A stretch of 45,882 nt of DNA from an uncultured Flavobacteriales bacterium. Its GTDB lineage: Bacteria > Bacteroidota > Bacteroidia > Flavobacteriales_G > Salibacteraceae. The first letter of the stretch is position 1. Each line of letters starts with the position of its first letter. Location of the stretch: contig CAJXZP010000003.1 in assembly GCA_913062955.1 (NCBI GenBank), positions 1 to 45,882 of the forward strand. Reading direction: 5' to 3'. Positions 1 through 7,314 of this stretch are shown here, one piece after another. Below the pieces are notes generated by a model that worked only from the letters and a program-made list of their open reading frames with translations, was not told where the DNA came from and searched no databases. The position numbers were made by a program, and so were the translations under genes.

Positions 1-149
1 GAATTGCGGTCGCTTTTGCGACCAGAGCATGGTAAGTGTTTGAACCACGATCTCTTGAGAACCACCTTCCAAAAAGTGTCTTTTTTTTGATTCTTTTTTT
101 GGTCATACAAAAAAAGAATATCAGAAAAAGTGCTGCAATTAAGCTCTCC
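1..149. repeat. Intergenic repeat R1, copy 1 (5' part cut by window start)
   Basis: This stretch matches 294-442 with only a few substitutions, at a constant offset of 293. It begins inside the apical stem of the hairpin that is complete in copy 2: GGTCGC, a TTTT loop, then GCGACC. The rest holds two long T tracts and an A tract. I see no gene in it. The family is probably dispersed in the genome, which is an inference from two copies in 450 bases. Confidence 0.85.
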
Positions 150-278
150 TATTAGCTTTCTAAGAAATCACTAACTATTTAGTTTTTCTTGTGGAATGAA
201 ATCGAGCAATCAATTGATATACAATCAATCAATCAATCGCCAATTTTTTATTGGCGTTGTTCTTTTTGGTCAGTGGTA

Positions 279-442
279 GTGGTTCATCACTTGGAATTGC
301 GGTCGCTTTTGCGACCAGAGCATGGTAAGTGTTTGAACCACGATCTCTTGAGAACCACCTTCCAAAAAGTATCTTTTTTTTGATTCTTTTTTTGGTCATA
401 CAAAAAAAGAATATCAGAAAATGTGCTGTAATGAAGCTATCC
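279..442. repeat. Intergenic repeat R1, copy 2, with a 63-nt hairpin
   Basis: Copy 2 of the R1 repeat. Its start forms a long imperfect hairpin at 279-341. The outer arms GTGGTTCA (279-286) and TGAACCAC (334-341) are exact reverse complements. Next come CACTT and AAGTG, and then a perfect apical stem GGTCGC/GCGACC (301-306/311-316) with a TTTT loop. A T-rich tract follows from about 366. It could be a transposon-derived repeat, an RNA element or an intergenic terminator. The reverse-strand reading frame across it is judged spurious. The remainder of 150-293 and 443-593 shows nothing recognisable. Confidence 0.8.
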
Positions 443-593
443 AACCAATAGGAAACAAGTGTAAGTATAACCACAATAATATTAATGTATTGATATACAA
501 TGAATTAATTATCGTCAACTAAAACTAATGGGATTTAATAGCCGTTATCATTGATTAAAGGTCTAATTATTGCACAGCAGAAAACTAAAAAAT

Positions 594-1319
594 ATGAAAA
601 AAGCAATTTACCTCTCTTTCGGCATGATCCTGTTCACGACATTCACGTCATTGGCTCAATTTGATAAACTCAAAAAAGACCTCGGTAAAAAGATCGAATC
701 CACCGCACCTTCTGTAGGGTTAAGTGAAGAAGAGGTAGGTTCTGGACTGAAAGAAGCGCTCATATTAGGAGTAGAAAAAGGAGTGAATCAACTGTCGCAA
801 CCAGATGGCTTTTTCAAAGACCTTTCTATAAAAATTCCCTTGCCGGAAGAAGCAAACGTGGTGGAATCTAAATTACGTGGCCTGGGGCAAGATAAATTAG
901 TGGACGAGACTATTGAGTCTATTAATAGAGCTGCGGAAGATGCCACTACTGCTGCGAAAGAGATTTTTGTAACAGCCATTAAAGGAATGAGCATCGATGA
1001 TGCGATGAGTATTCTTCGAGGAGAGAAAAATGCAGCCACCCAATTTCTGGATAATGCCACAAGAGCTAGTTTGATCCGTGAATTTAAACCTATCGTTGAA
1101 GAGTCATTGGATAAAGTAGGAGCTACAAAAAACTGGAATACCCTTTTCACGAACTACAACAAAATACCCTTCGTAAAAAAAGTAAATCCAGACCTGGTAG
1201 AATATGCTACCACTAAAGCCATTGATGGATTGTTTATTCAAATTGCAAAAGAAGAATTAAAAATTCGTCAAGACCCTGCTGCACGAGTAACAGACCTCTT
1301 GAAAAAAGTATTTGAGTAG
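594..1319 (+). CDS. DUF4197 family secreted protein
   Basis: Predicted 241-residue protein with an N-terminal signal peptide (Met-Lys-Lys, hydrophobic core, cleavage near Leu-Ala-Gln). The mature part is helical and fits the DUF4197 family along almost its full length. Recognisable features are the early GLKEAL helix, the LSQPDGFF and IPLPEE segments, the GMSIDDA segment and an NAAT stretch. The family is widespread in Bacteroidota and Proteobacteria and has no established function. A TTG-started reading frame begins at 570, but the ATG at 594 places the signal peptide correctly and is preferred. The gene stands alone between repeat-rich intergenic regions, so context says nothing about its role. 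Confidence 0.85.
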   Translation: MKKAIYLSFGMILFTTFTSLAQFDKLKKDLGKKIESTAPSVGLSEEEVGSGLKEALILGVEKGVNQLSQPDGFFKDLSIKIPLPEEANVVESKLRGLGQDKLVDETIESINRAAEDATTAAKEIFVTAIKGMSIDDAMSILRGEKNAATQFLDNATRASLIREFKPIVEESLDKVGATKNWNTLFTNYNKIPFVKKVNPDLVEYATTKAIDGLFIQIAKEELKIRQDPAARVTDLLKKVFE

Positions 1320-1332
1320 GTAAATAGCTAAC

Positions 1333-1382
1333 AGCGAAGACTAAGACTAAGACAAAAACAAAGACAAAGGCTGAGGCCAAAG
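1333..1382 (+). repeat. Degenerate hexanucleotide tract
   Basis: About eight consecutive 6-nt units of the form AAGACT, AAGACT, AAGACA, AAAACA, AAGACA, AAGGCT and so on, starting 14 bases after the DUF4197 stop codon. The units are related but not identical. The tract runs almost directly into a 7-nt periodic array of a different consensus. Confidence 0.7.
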
Positions 1383-1394
1383 CATATGCAAACG

Positions 1395-1484
1395 GCCGAA
1401 AGCCAAAGTCCTTCATCTATCATCCATCATCTATAGTCTATAGTCCATCATCTTTCATCCATAGTCCAAAGCCAACAGCCGACA
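1395..1484 (+). repeat. Degenerate heptanucleotide array (RYCNNNN x13)
   Basis: Thirteen consecutive units in strict 7-nt phase, with one 6-nt unit (GCCAAA). Each starts purine-pyrimidine-C, for example GTCCTTC, ATCTATC, ATCCATC, GTCTATA, GTCCAAA, GCCAACA. The C at the third position is kept in every unit while the last four bases vary. The array ends at an ACTAGG that starts repeat family R2. Comparable arrays occur at 23936-24025, 32590-32659 and, shorter, near 7287-7314, 17834-17873 and 23770-23812. Confidence 0.8.
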
Positions 1485-1645
1485 ACTAGGTTTAAGGTAG
1501 AGAGCTAATGGCTGCTAACCCCCAATCACCTTACCCTACCAAAGCACAGATTAACCTATTTTAGTTTTTCAATCCGCTTTACAGGTTAGTAAACCGTTAT
1601 AGCAACCGTATATCAATCAGAAACATGAATTTAGCTAACTACAAA
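1485..1645 (+). repeat. Dispersed repeat R2, copy 1
   Basis: About 160 bases matching 7315-7485 at roughly 85% by eye. The best conserved part runs from CACCTTACCCTACCAAAGCA to AACATGAATTTAGCTAACTA. It contains an inverted pair TAACC/GGTTA enclosing about 28 bases. It immediately follows an RYCNNNN array, as does the other copy. I see no coding capacity. Confidence 0.8.
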
Positions 1646-1705
1646 CCATAAATACCGATTATTGGTTTACTATTTGCAAAACCAGAATACCTTAGAAAAC
1701 CACCT

Positions 1706-2590
1706 ATGAAATGCAATCTCGTTCTTTTTTCCATTTTTGTTCTAATCGGGTTTAGAGCACAAAGCCAAGAAAATTATTCCGTAGTTGCAGAAAATGGATT
1801 GATTGTAAGAGCGCAACCTAGTTTTGATTCTCCTCGTTTAGGAAAGTTTTTATGTGGTGAACCTTTGAAACTACTTAAAAAAACGGATATCCAGATTGAA
1901 ATCCCTGTAGATAGCCAATCCATTAAGGGCTATTGGTATTATGTGATATCTAAATCAAGAGTAAGCCCAGAACTGAAAGGATATGTTTTTAGTGCTTTTT
2001 TATTGAAATTCAATGCCCCAGAAAGGACGGGCATGACGTGTGAGGAAAATGAAATAGTATGTAGTATTCAAATAGCTACGAAACAAACTCAAATTGAAAT
2101 ATTCAATTATCAAATTGAGGCTCAAGACAAAAAGCATGATACGCTTATGTTACATGAGGCCGTGTTTTATGAACTAGGAGATAAACTATTAAAAGTCAAA
2201 CCCAAAAACGACATTAAAAAAATAGAGGTGTTTTATACGCTATTAGAAACTTTAAACGAGTGGGGCAATGAAAGAAACGAAGCAGGGGTAATTCCTAAAT
2301 GGAAAGGTTACCAACCTTACCAAAAACTGGAGGTGGTCAACCAATGGTTTTACAGAATACCGCTAATAAATGATGAAAATAGAAGAGAGGCTACTGCTAA
2401 GAGAATGAAATTAAAACGTTCTCCCCATTGGGATCACATAGGCGAAGGATGGTGGGTTCCTATGTATCTATACGAGGGTTTAATTGTTCCTTACGAAATC
2501 AGTTCGGCCATTCTAAAAATTGTGATTACCGATCAAAACAATGAAACTAAAACGGAGTTTATAGAAATCGGATTTTCCTATGGATGTTAA
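1706..2590 (+). CDS. Secreted protein with bacterial SH3 domain
   Basis: 294 residues with a signal peptide (residues 1-20, cleavage near RAQSQ). Residues about 24-95 form a bacterial SH3 (SH3b) fold: the stretch VVAENGLIVRAQPSFDSPRL is the typical opening, followed by G-K-F, a hydrophobic strand, GYWYYVI and a closing GYVFSAFLL. SH3b domains usually bind cell-wall peptides or act as extracellular modules. The remaining ~200 residues have no domain I recognise; they include KGYQPYQKLEVVNQWFYRIP and an acidic, Trp-rich segment. No enzymatic motif is visible. The gene is single, with a bidirectional terminator about 200 bases downstream. Confidence 0.75.
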   Translation: MKCNLVLFSIFVLIGFRAQSQENYSVVAENGLIVRAQPSFDSPRLGKFLCGEPLKLLKKTDIQIEIPVDSQSIKGYWYYVISKSRVSPELKGYVFSAFLLKFNAPERTGMTCEENEIVCSIQIATKQTQIEIFNYQIEAQDKKHDTLMLHEAVFYELGDKLLKVKPKNDIKKIEVFYTLLETLNEWGNERNEAGVIPKWKGYQPYQKLEVVNQWFYRIPLINDENRREATAKRMKLKRSPHWDHIGEGWWVPMYLYEGLIVPYEISSAILKIVITDQNNETKTEFIEIGFSYGC

Positions 2591-2781
2591 GGGAAAGAAT
2601 GAAATGACGGAGATTCCCCGCAAATAATAATAATTGGCTAACGATTTCATTCGGGGGTGTTTCCAAATCCTCAAAAAGCACAAACAGCCATGTGTTTTAC
2701 AAGAAAGAGATATTATCTGTAAAGAATTATGAAGCGACATGTTGATGGGGGCGTGAGGCAATACTACAATCCACACCCTAC

Positions 2782-2823
2782 AAAAAAGCGATATAGAAAT
2801 TAATCTATACCGCTTATTTTTTT
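2782..2823. terminator. Bidirectional intrinsic terminator
   Basis: A hairpin GCGATATAGA / TCTATACCGC (2788-2797/2804-2813, one mismatch) is flanked by an A6 tract on the left and a T7 tract on the right. It can end transcription in both directions: the SH3b gene from the left and the LamG-like gene, whose stop codon is only about 35 bases away, from the right. Confidence 0.8.
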
Positions 2824-2855
2824 ACAGATTTATGGTCTATAATAAATAGAGAAAA

Positions 2856-3950
2856 TTAAAGATGAGTTAAAGCCCTAGCATCCTCTGGTCGTAATGGTAT
2901 ATTGTAAATGCGGACTTCCTCCATGGTTACACTAACCGAACCTTCTGGATTTGTTGTGTTTCCTTGTAAATGCCGGGTGCCTATTAAAATAATAGGATCT
3001 ATATAGGAGGGAAGCTTTGAAGCTGCGTTACCGGAGCATGCAGTACCTTTAATTTCTCCTTGTTTATTTTCAAATGAGTAGAGGAGGGATCCATCCATAA
3101 AAACAGTTATTTTAAAGGTTTGAGGGTTAACTTGGTGGTAGGTGATGGCAATTTGTACCTCTTTCCCGTTTTCGAATTTACCTTTGTCACTGTTTTTTGT
3201 TCTACACCAGTATCCACTTCCTGCTAAAAGTTTCCCTTTTTCTAGTTCTCCCATAACAATACCATCAAAATCAGAATTATCCGATTGATCTACACTGACT
3301 AATGCTCCCCCTCTAACATTGATATTATTGACTCTAGCTCTGGCGTAAATTGTTTTTTCGGTCAAAGTGATGTTGCCCGTGGCTTTCAGGTATTGACCCG
3401 TACGAAGCGTTAAACCAGTTGTGTCGGCTTCAGGAGCCCCTTTCATTCGTACTAGTTTACCAAAGTTTCCTTGTTTGTCGGTCATTGGATGACTGCCGGT
3501 GAAATCCCAGTGGGCTACCAATGCGCCTGCCGATTCTGAAACGGAAAACCAGGGGGATGCAATGGTAACATTGGCATTGACATAGGAACGATGAGAAACG
3601 CCAAATCCCTTATTGACATCTAAATAGGTTTTGCCACAAGTTCCTTTATAGATTTTCCATTGGGATCCCAGGTTTTCAATATTTGCCAGGCAATACTTAG
3701 TTTCATTGCTAGAAGTGGTTACCTTATTATAACACGGACAATCCTTGGTATACATTGTATTTGTGGTGGTACTGGTTTTTATCCATGCACCTGCAAATTT
3801 AGGGTGGTATTGTTTTGGGCCGAACTCTGTATCCGCATTGACATAAAATACGTTTTCGGGGTAGTATTTGTTTTGTGCAAATATGGAGATAGAGGCCCAA
3901 CTTAAAATGGTAAATACCAATAGAATACTTTTTTTGTTTACGAGGTTCAT
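2856..3950 (-). CDS. Secreted LamG-like (concanavalin A-like) domain protein
   Basis: 364 residues with a signal peptide (cleavage after SIFAQ). The C-terminal half, from about residue 155 (ALVAHWDFTGS) to the end (MEEVRIYNIPLRPEDARAL), matches the LamG/pentraxin-like jelly roll: an opening W-D-F strand, a central VFMDGSLLYSF strand and the closing 'E-V-R-I-Y' strand. Such domains bind carbohydrates or surface ligands. The N-terminal half has Cys pairs, including a CPC motif, and is unassigned. There is no T9SS tail, so export is probably by Sec to the periplasm or surface. It is divergent from the signalling operon starting at 4291. Confidence 0.75.
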   Translation of the reverse strand: MNLVNKKSILLVFTILSWASISIFAQNKYYPENVFYVNADTEFGPKQYHPKFAGAWIKTSTTTNTMYTKDCPCYNKVTTSSNETKYCLANIENLGSQWKIYKGTCGKTYLDVNKGFGVSHRSYVNANVTIASPWFSVSESAGALVAHWDFTGSHPMTDKQGNFGKLVRMKGAPEADTTGLTLRTGQYLKATGNITLTEKTIYARARVNNINVRGGALVSVDQSDNSDFDGIVMGELEKGKLLAGSGYWCRTKNSDKGKFENGKEVQIAITYHQVNPQTFKITVFMDGSLLYSFENKQGEIKGTACSGNAASKLPSYIDPIILIGTRHLQGNTTNPEGSVSVTMEEVRIYNIPLRPEDARALTHL

Positions 3951-4254
3951 AAAATTAATTTATATGTATATACCTACTCTTTTTCGGATTTTCAGCAATC
4001 TCCTGCTAAGAAAATGTTTATGGTTTTTTAGCACTGTAAAACTATTTGGAGCTTATAAATATGGACGGTGTGTTTCTACGTGAAATGAACACGTAGTTTT
4101 ACGTAAAGTGGAAAATTGAAGTGTTTCATTGGGTTTTAGGGAGTGGAATGTGTTGGAAATCGGTATTTTATGTACGGATAGGTTGGTGGCTTAATAAATG
4201 ACGATACCGTATTTCCCCTTTAAGTTTTCAGGTATAAATACGTTTGTCTAGCAT
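3951..4254. promoter_or_regulatory. Divergent intergenic region with clustered ACGT palindromes
   Basis: The ~340-base region between the LamG-like gene and the signalling operon. CTACGTG (4076-4082) and CACGTAG (4090-4096) form a perfect inverted repeat with a 7-nt spacer. One base later comes the 10-base palindrome TTTACGTAAA (4098-4107). Three ACGT cores within about 30 bases suggest a binding site for a dimeric regulator, which is an inference. Otherwise only AT-rich sequence is seen. Confidence 0.5.
4239..4246 (+). promoter_or_regulatory. Putative -7 box of the signalling operon (TACGTTTG)
   Basis: TACGTTTG fits the Bacteroidota -7 consensus TAnnTTTG. No clear TTG -33 element is visible. 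Transcription would begin near 4253, which puts the inverted repeat at 4255-4286 at the extreme 5' end of the mRNA. Confidence 0.45.
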
Positions 4255-4286
4255 TAATTATTTCATTGTTTTGGAAGAAATAATTA
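4255..4286 (+). promoter_or_regulatory. Perfect 10-bp inverted repeat before the operon start codon
   Basis: TAATTATTTC (4255-4264) and GAAATAATTA (4277-4286) are exact reverse complements with a 12-nt spacer, ending 4 bases before the ATG at 4291. The element is either a 5' leader hairpin that would cover the ribosome binding region (GGAAGAAA) or an operator just downstream of the -7 box. Confidence 0.6.
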
Positions 4287-4290
4287 TACT

Positions 4291-5142
4291 ATGAAAAATC
4301 AAATTTTAACCATTTTAATTCTGTCAATTGTTCTAATAGGATGTTCAAACTCCTTTCAACCAAACTCAATAAACCCTGCAACAGATTGTGCCGAAGTAAA
4401 AGATCATAAAGTTTTTACAATAACGGCTAATGTATGGGTGAACTCTTGGGCTTTTTTACTAAAAGAAATTTATAATGAAGATCAGCTTGTAAATGATTCA
4501 TCTGATTTTTTATTAAAACGCTCCTTTGACCCTTCGGAAGTTTTAGAATATTTAAATATATGCGAAGGTTGTGAAGGTTGTGAAGGTGGTGAAGACTGTT
4601 CAGAATGTGTGGATTGTAGAGATTGTACGAATTGTGGAGATGTACGTATTTATTTCGTGGATTTGCATGACTCCCCTAATTTGTGGTTAGTTAATGATTT
4701 GATGATGGTAAATGTGAAGGATTGTAAAGATCAATTAGGTGCCACCTTTCTGGTGGCGGATAGCTCTGGATCTTATTATATTTCTGAAGAGCAAGCAAAA
4801 CATGCGGTTAGAAGAAAGGTTAATAATGATACGGTTGTAAATTACGCTTTTATAAAAAATGTTTATTCGTATACATTTGAAAAATGTACCATTAAAAAAC
4901 AGGCACAAAATGCCTTGGAATCACATAAAAAATTGGATTTTGAATTTGCCATTCATGATACTGACCCTTCCAAGTCTACCACTCCAAATATTATGAATTC
5001 TAAGGGATTGTTGGCGATTGATTTACTGGTGACAACTCCTACTAATGGTCAGAAAGAATATACAGATTTTGCACGTCCTTGCCCGGAGTTATGTGGTACA
5101 GAAAGTCCGTTCTACTATTTAGCTATACAAAGTAATGAATGA
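4291..5142 (+). CDS. Lipoprotein with Cys-x-x triplet repeat; first gene of a sensor operon
   Basis: 283 residues. The lipobox LIGC gives lipidated Cys18, so the protein is anchored in a membrane, probably facing outward or the periplasm. Residues 91-117 are nine consecutive triplets, eight of them beginning with Cys (CEG CEG CEG GED CSE CVD CRD CTN CGD), rich in acidic residues. This is a highly regular spacing that would suit metal binding or a disulfide-laced turn structure; function is inferred only. The rest is unrecognised, with further Cys at residue 33 and in the C-terminal PCPELCGTE motif. The gene overlaps the next by 8 bases (ATGAATGA), so translation is probably coupled, and it heads an operon ending in a histidine kinase and response regulator. 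Confidence 0.8.
   Translation: MKNQILTILILSIVLIGCSNSFQPNSINPATDCAEVKDHKVFTITANVWVNSWAFLLKEIYNEDQLVNDSSDFLLKRSFDPSEVLEYLNICEGCEGCEGGEDCSECVDCRDCTNCGDVRIYFVDLHDSPNLWLVNDLMMVNVKDCKDQLGATFLVADSSGSYYISEEQAKHAVRRKVNNDTVVNYAFIKNVYSYTFEKCTIKKQAQNALESHKKLDFEFAIHDTDPSKSTTPNIMNSKGLLAIDLLVTTPTNGQKEYTDFARPCPELCGTESPFYYLAIQSNE
4561..4644 (+). repeat. 9-nt tandem repeat encoding the Cys-x-x triplets
   Basis: Nine in-frame 9-nt units. The first three are nearly identical (TGCGAAGGT, TGTGAAGGT, TGTGAAGGT), the next is GGTGAAGAC, and the later ones are diverged but keep TGT at the first codon. The pattern suggests growth by tandem duplication followed by divergence under selection for Cys. Confidence 0.75.
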
Positions 5143-5800
5143 AGCAATAAATGAAATATTAATCCATGTAACCAAATGGGCGCAACTAGCACCGTTAAGT
5201 CCTCTTATTGTTGGGATTATTAGGTACAAGAAGCTTTCATTTGCACAACAATTTTTTGTAGGATTCCTACTATTGATAGGTTTAAATCAGTTAGCTGCTG
5301 CTATTGTTTCGGATGTACTGTTAAAGTCAAATTTACCGCTTTATCATTTATATATTTTAATGGAAGGCATCTGTATTTTTTTGTTGTACACAAAAAGATT
5401 TCAAGGTTCACTAAAAACCAATAAAACAGTGATTTGGGCTATTGGGGGATTTGCATCCGTTGTGGTAGTAAATGGAATCTTTATTCAAGGAATTTTTGCA
5501 TTACCCAATTGGTCCAGAAGTCTAGAAAGTATTCTCATAATTGGAGTTTCTTTATATTATTTCTACTTCATTTTTAAAGAAGGAAAGATCAAGTACTTGG
5601 ATCGTAGTTTTTGGTTTTGGATGAGTTCCGGTTTATTGATATATTTTAGTTCCAATTTAATGTTGTTTGTTTTTACCAATATGCTTACTCATCGTAACGA
5701 CCAACTCTTTTTGGGTGTTTGGTCTATTCATGCAGTATTAAATGTAGTGTTGTATGGATTTTATACCCTAGCCTTATTATGTCAGGATCAGGAATCTTAA
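5135..5800 (+). CDS. Seven-helix membrane protein of the sensor operon
   Basis: 221 residues with about seven hydrophobic segments (roughly 14-31, 38-60, 68-87, 98-119, 129-147, 157-181 and 190-215) and short polar loops, so an inner-membrane protein. No transporter signature is visible. It lies between the Cys-x-x lipoprotein and the kinase, overlapping both by a few bases (8 upstream, 22 downstream). A 7-helix membrane unit directly before a sensor-less kinase resembles the 7TM sensor parts of 7TMR-DISM kinases but as a separate polypeptide. Its likely role is to relay a signal from the lipoprotein to the kinase (inference). Confidence 0.75.
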   Translation: MNEAINEILIHVTKWAQLAPLSPLIVGIIRYKKLSFAQQFFVGFLLLIGLNQLAAAIVSDVLLKSNLPLYHLYILMEGICIFLLYTKRFQGSLKTNKTVIWAIGGFASVVVVNGIFIQGIFALPNWSRSLESILIIGVSLYYFYFIFKEGKIKYLDRSFWFWMSSGLLIYFSSNLMLFVFTNMLTHRNDQLFLGVWSIHAVLNVVLYGFYTLALLCQDQES

Positions 5801-6567
5801 TGCTTTTTTTAGCGAGCTCTATTATATTCTTACTGATGGGTTTAGCATTGGTTCTATTTATTATGCAATACCAAAAAAAAACAATTTTACAATCGGAAGA
5901 ATTGCAAAATTCTAAGGTGAATCATCAAAAGCAAATGCTCGATGCTACCATTGAAAGTCAAGAATCTGAGCGGAGCAGAATTGCGTCAAATCTTCATGAT
6001 AGTTTAGGGGCTCAACTTAGTACCATTCGTTTGTTTATGTTGATGCAAGGCGAAGAAAAAAAAGAGTTAAAAGCGTTTGCAGATGAATCTGCCGAAATGT
6101 TATTAGAAAGTATCCAAGAAGTTCGTGAAATAGCTCAGGACTTGCTTCCTGGAGCATTAAAATATGGCGGATTAGTATCTGCATGTACGCAGTTTTTTAA
6201 TTCCATTGAAAAATCAACGGCCATTCAATTAAATGCGGCATTCACTGGGGATATCATTAGGCTTTCTGAGAAAAGTGAACTGTCCGTCTTTCGGGTGATT
6301 CAGGAGTTGGTTAACAACACATTAAAGCATGCGGATGCTAATGTAATTGAGGTGGATCTAAACTTTCGGGATTCAATGCTAAGGGTAACCTATAAAGATA
6401 ATGGAGTTGGCCTACCCAAGAATATTAATAATCACGGTTTGGGACTGTATAATATTGAGTCTAGAATTCAATCACTTAAGGGAGAATATTCTGTTCATAG
6501 TAATCCCGGAAAGGGAGTGGAGTTCAGCATTGAAATTCCCTTAACCAGGAACATATTTTCTAATTAA
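5779..6567 (+). CDS. Sensor histidine kinase, NarL/LiaS type (HisKA_3), no sensor domain
   Basis: 262 residues from the ATG at 5779, which places the single membrane helix (about residues 5-29) at the very N-terminus; a longer frame opens at 5719 but would run further into the upstream gene. Then come a coiled coil, a HisKA_3 dimerisation box ESERSRIASNLHDSLGAQL with phosphoacceptor His73, and an HATPase_c domain with an N box (ELVNNTLKHA), a G1 box (DNGVGL) and a G2 box (GLGLYNIESR). There is no periplasmic input domain, so input must come from elsewhere, most simply from the two proteins encoded just upstream. It ends 10 bases before its cognate regulator. Confidence 0.92.
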   Translation: MSGSGILMLFLASSIIFLLMGLALVLFIMQYQKKTILQSEELQNSKVNHQKQMLDATIESQESERSRIASNLHDSLGAQLSTIRLFMLMQGEEKKELKAFADESAEMLLESIQEVREIAQDLLPGALKYGGLVSACTQFFNSIEKSTAIQLNAAFTGDIIRLSEKSELSVFRVIQELVNNTLKHADANVIEVDLNFRDSMLRVTYKDNGVGLPKNINNHGLGLYNIESRIQSLKGEYSVHSNPGKGVEFSIEIPLTRNIFSN

Positions 6568-6577
6568 ATTAAAATTT

Positions 6578-7234
6578 ATGCGATTAGCGTTAGTAGATGA
6601 TCATCAGCTTTTCAGGAAAGGAATGGCATCTTTATTGGATAAAATGGAAGGTGTTCAGTTAGTTTTTGAAGCATCTAATGGAAGGGAGTTTTTAGATCGA
6701 TTGCATAATAGCAAAATTGATTTGGTGTTATTGGACATGAAAATGCCTGTTTTGGATGGCGTTAATACTTTGGCTGAACTTAAAAAGCGAAAATCAGAAG
6801 TGAAGGTTGTTTTTCTAACCATGGAAGCCGATGATGAAACCATACTTCACTGCTTAGAGGAAGGGGCAAATGGCTTTTTAACTAAGGATGCGCATCCTAA
6901 GGATGTAAAAGATGCCATTTTCTCTATTCGGGATTCTGGTTTCTATTCGAGCCCTAAAACAACCCAGGTAATGATGAAGGGACTCTCTAAATGGAAGAAT
7001 GGAATAAGGAAACCTCAAATATCATTTACCGATCGTGAAATGACGGTTTTGAAATTAATTTGCTTGCAAAAAGCAACCATAGATATTGCCGATGAAATGT
7101 GTTTGAGTCCACGTACCATTGAGGGATATAGAAGAACCCTGTTAGAAAAAATGGGGGTAAACAATAGCGTTGGGTTGGTTTTATTTGCATCACAAAAAGG
7201 TTGGCTTGAGAAATGGGAGAACGGTCTAAATTAA
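6578..7234 (+). CDS. NarL/LuxR-family response regulator
   Basis: 218 residues. The receiver domain (1-120) has the acidic pair Asp7-Asp8, phosphoacceptor Asp53 (LVLLDMKMP) and Lys103 (LTKDA). The C-terminal GerE/LuxR helix-turn-helix lies at about 148-210 (ISFTDREMTVLKLI, IADEMCLSPRTIEGYRR). It is the evident partner of the kinase 10 bases upstream and the last gene of the operon. Probable targets include its own operon, where inverted repeats lie at 4076-4107 and 4255-4286 (inference). Confidence 0.93.
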   Translation: MRLALVDDHQLFRKGMASLLDKMEGVQLVFEASNGREFLDRLHNSKIDLVLLDMKMPVLDGVNTLAELKKRKSEVKVVFLTMEADDETILHCLEEGANGFLTKDAHPKDVKDAIFSIRDSGFYSSPKTTQVMMKGLSKWKNGIRKPQISFTDREMTVLKLICLQKATIDIADEMCLSPRTIEGYRRTLLEKMGVNNSVGLVLFASQKGWLEKWENGLN

Positions 7235-7314
7235 TTTAAAGCTGTTTTTTTTCCACGAAAGGTGTTACAAACATTCCAGGCCATTCATCCATAGTCTTTC
7301 ATCCAAAGCCAACA

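Noticed and set aside
267-345. Possible tRNA or tRNA-derived gene (GGTCAGTGGTAGTGG and a TTTGAAC loop look tRNA-like)
   Set aside because: No cloverleaf can be drawn: there is no acceptor stem, no anticodon arm of proper size and no GGTTCRA T loop. The symmetric hairpin explains the pairing better.
229-474. 81-residue minus-strand reading frame across repeat R1
   Set aside because: It lies wholly in a non-coding repeat with poly-T/poly-A tracts, and its protein is low-complexity Lys/Ile-rich at one end. Judged spurious.
788-1150. 120-residue minus-strand frame opposite the DUF4197 gene
   Set aside because: Shadow of a gene with a clear signal peptide and family match on the other strand.
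1395-1484. CRISPR-like array
   Set aside because: Units are 7 bases with no spacers of constant length, no conserved repeat of 24-37 bases and no cas genes.
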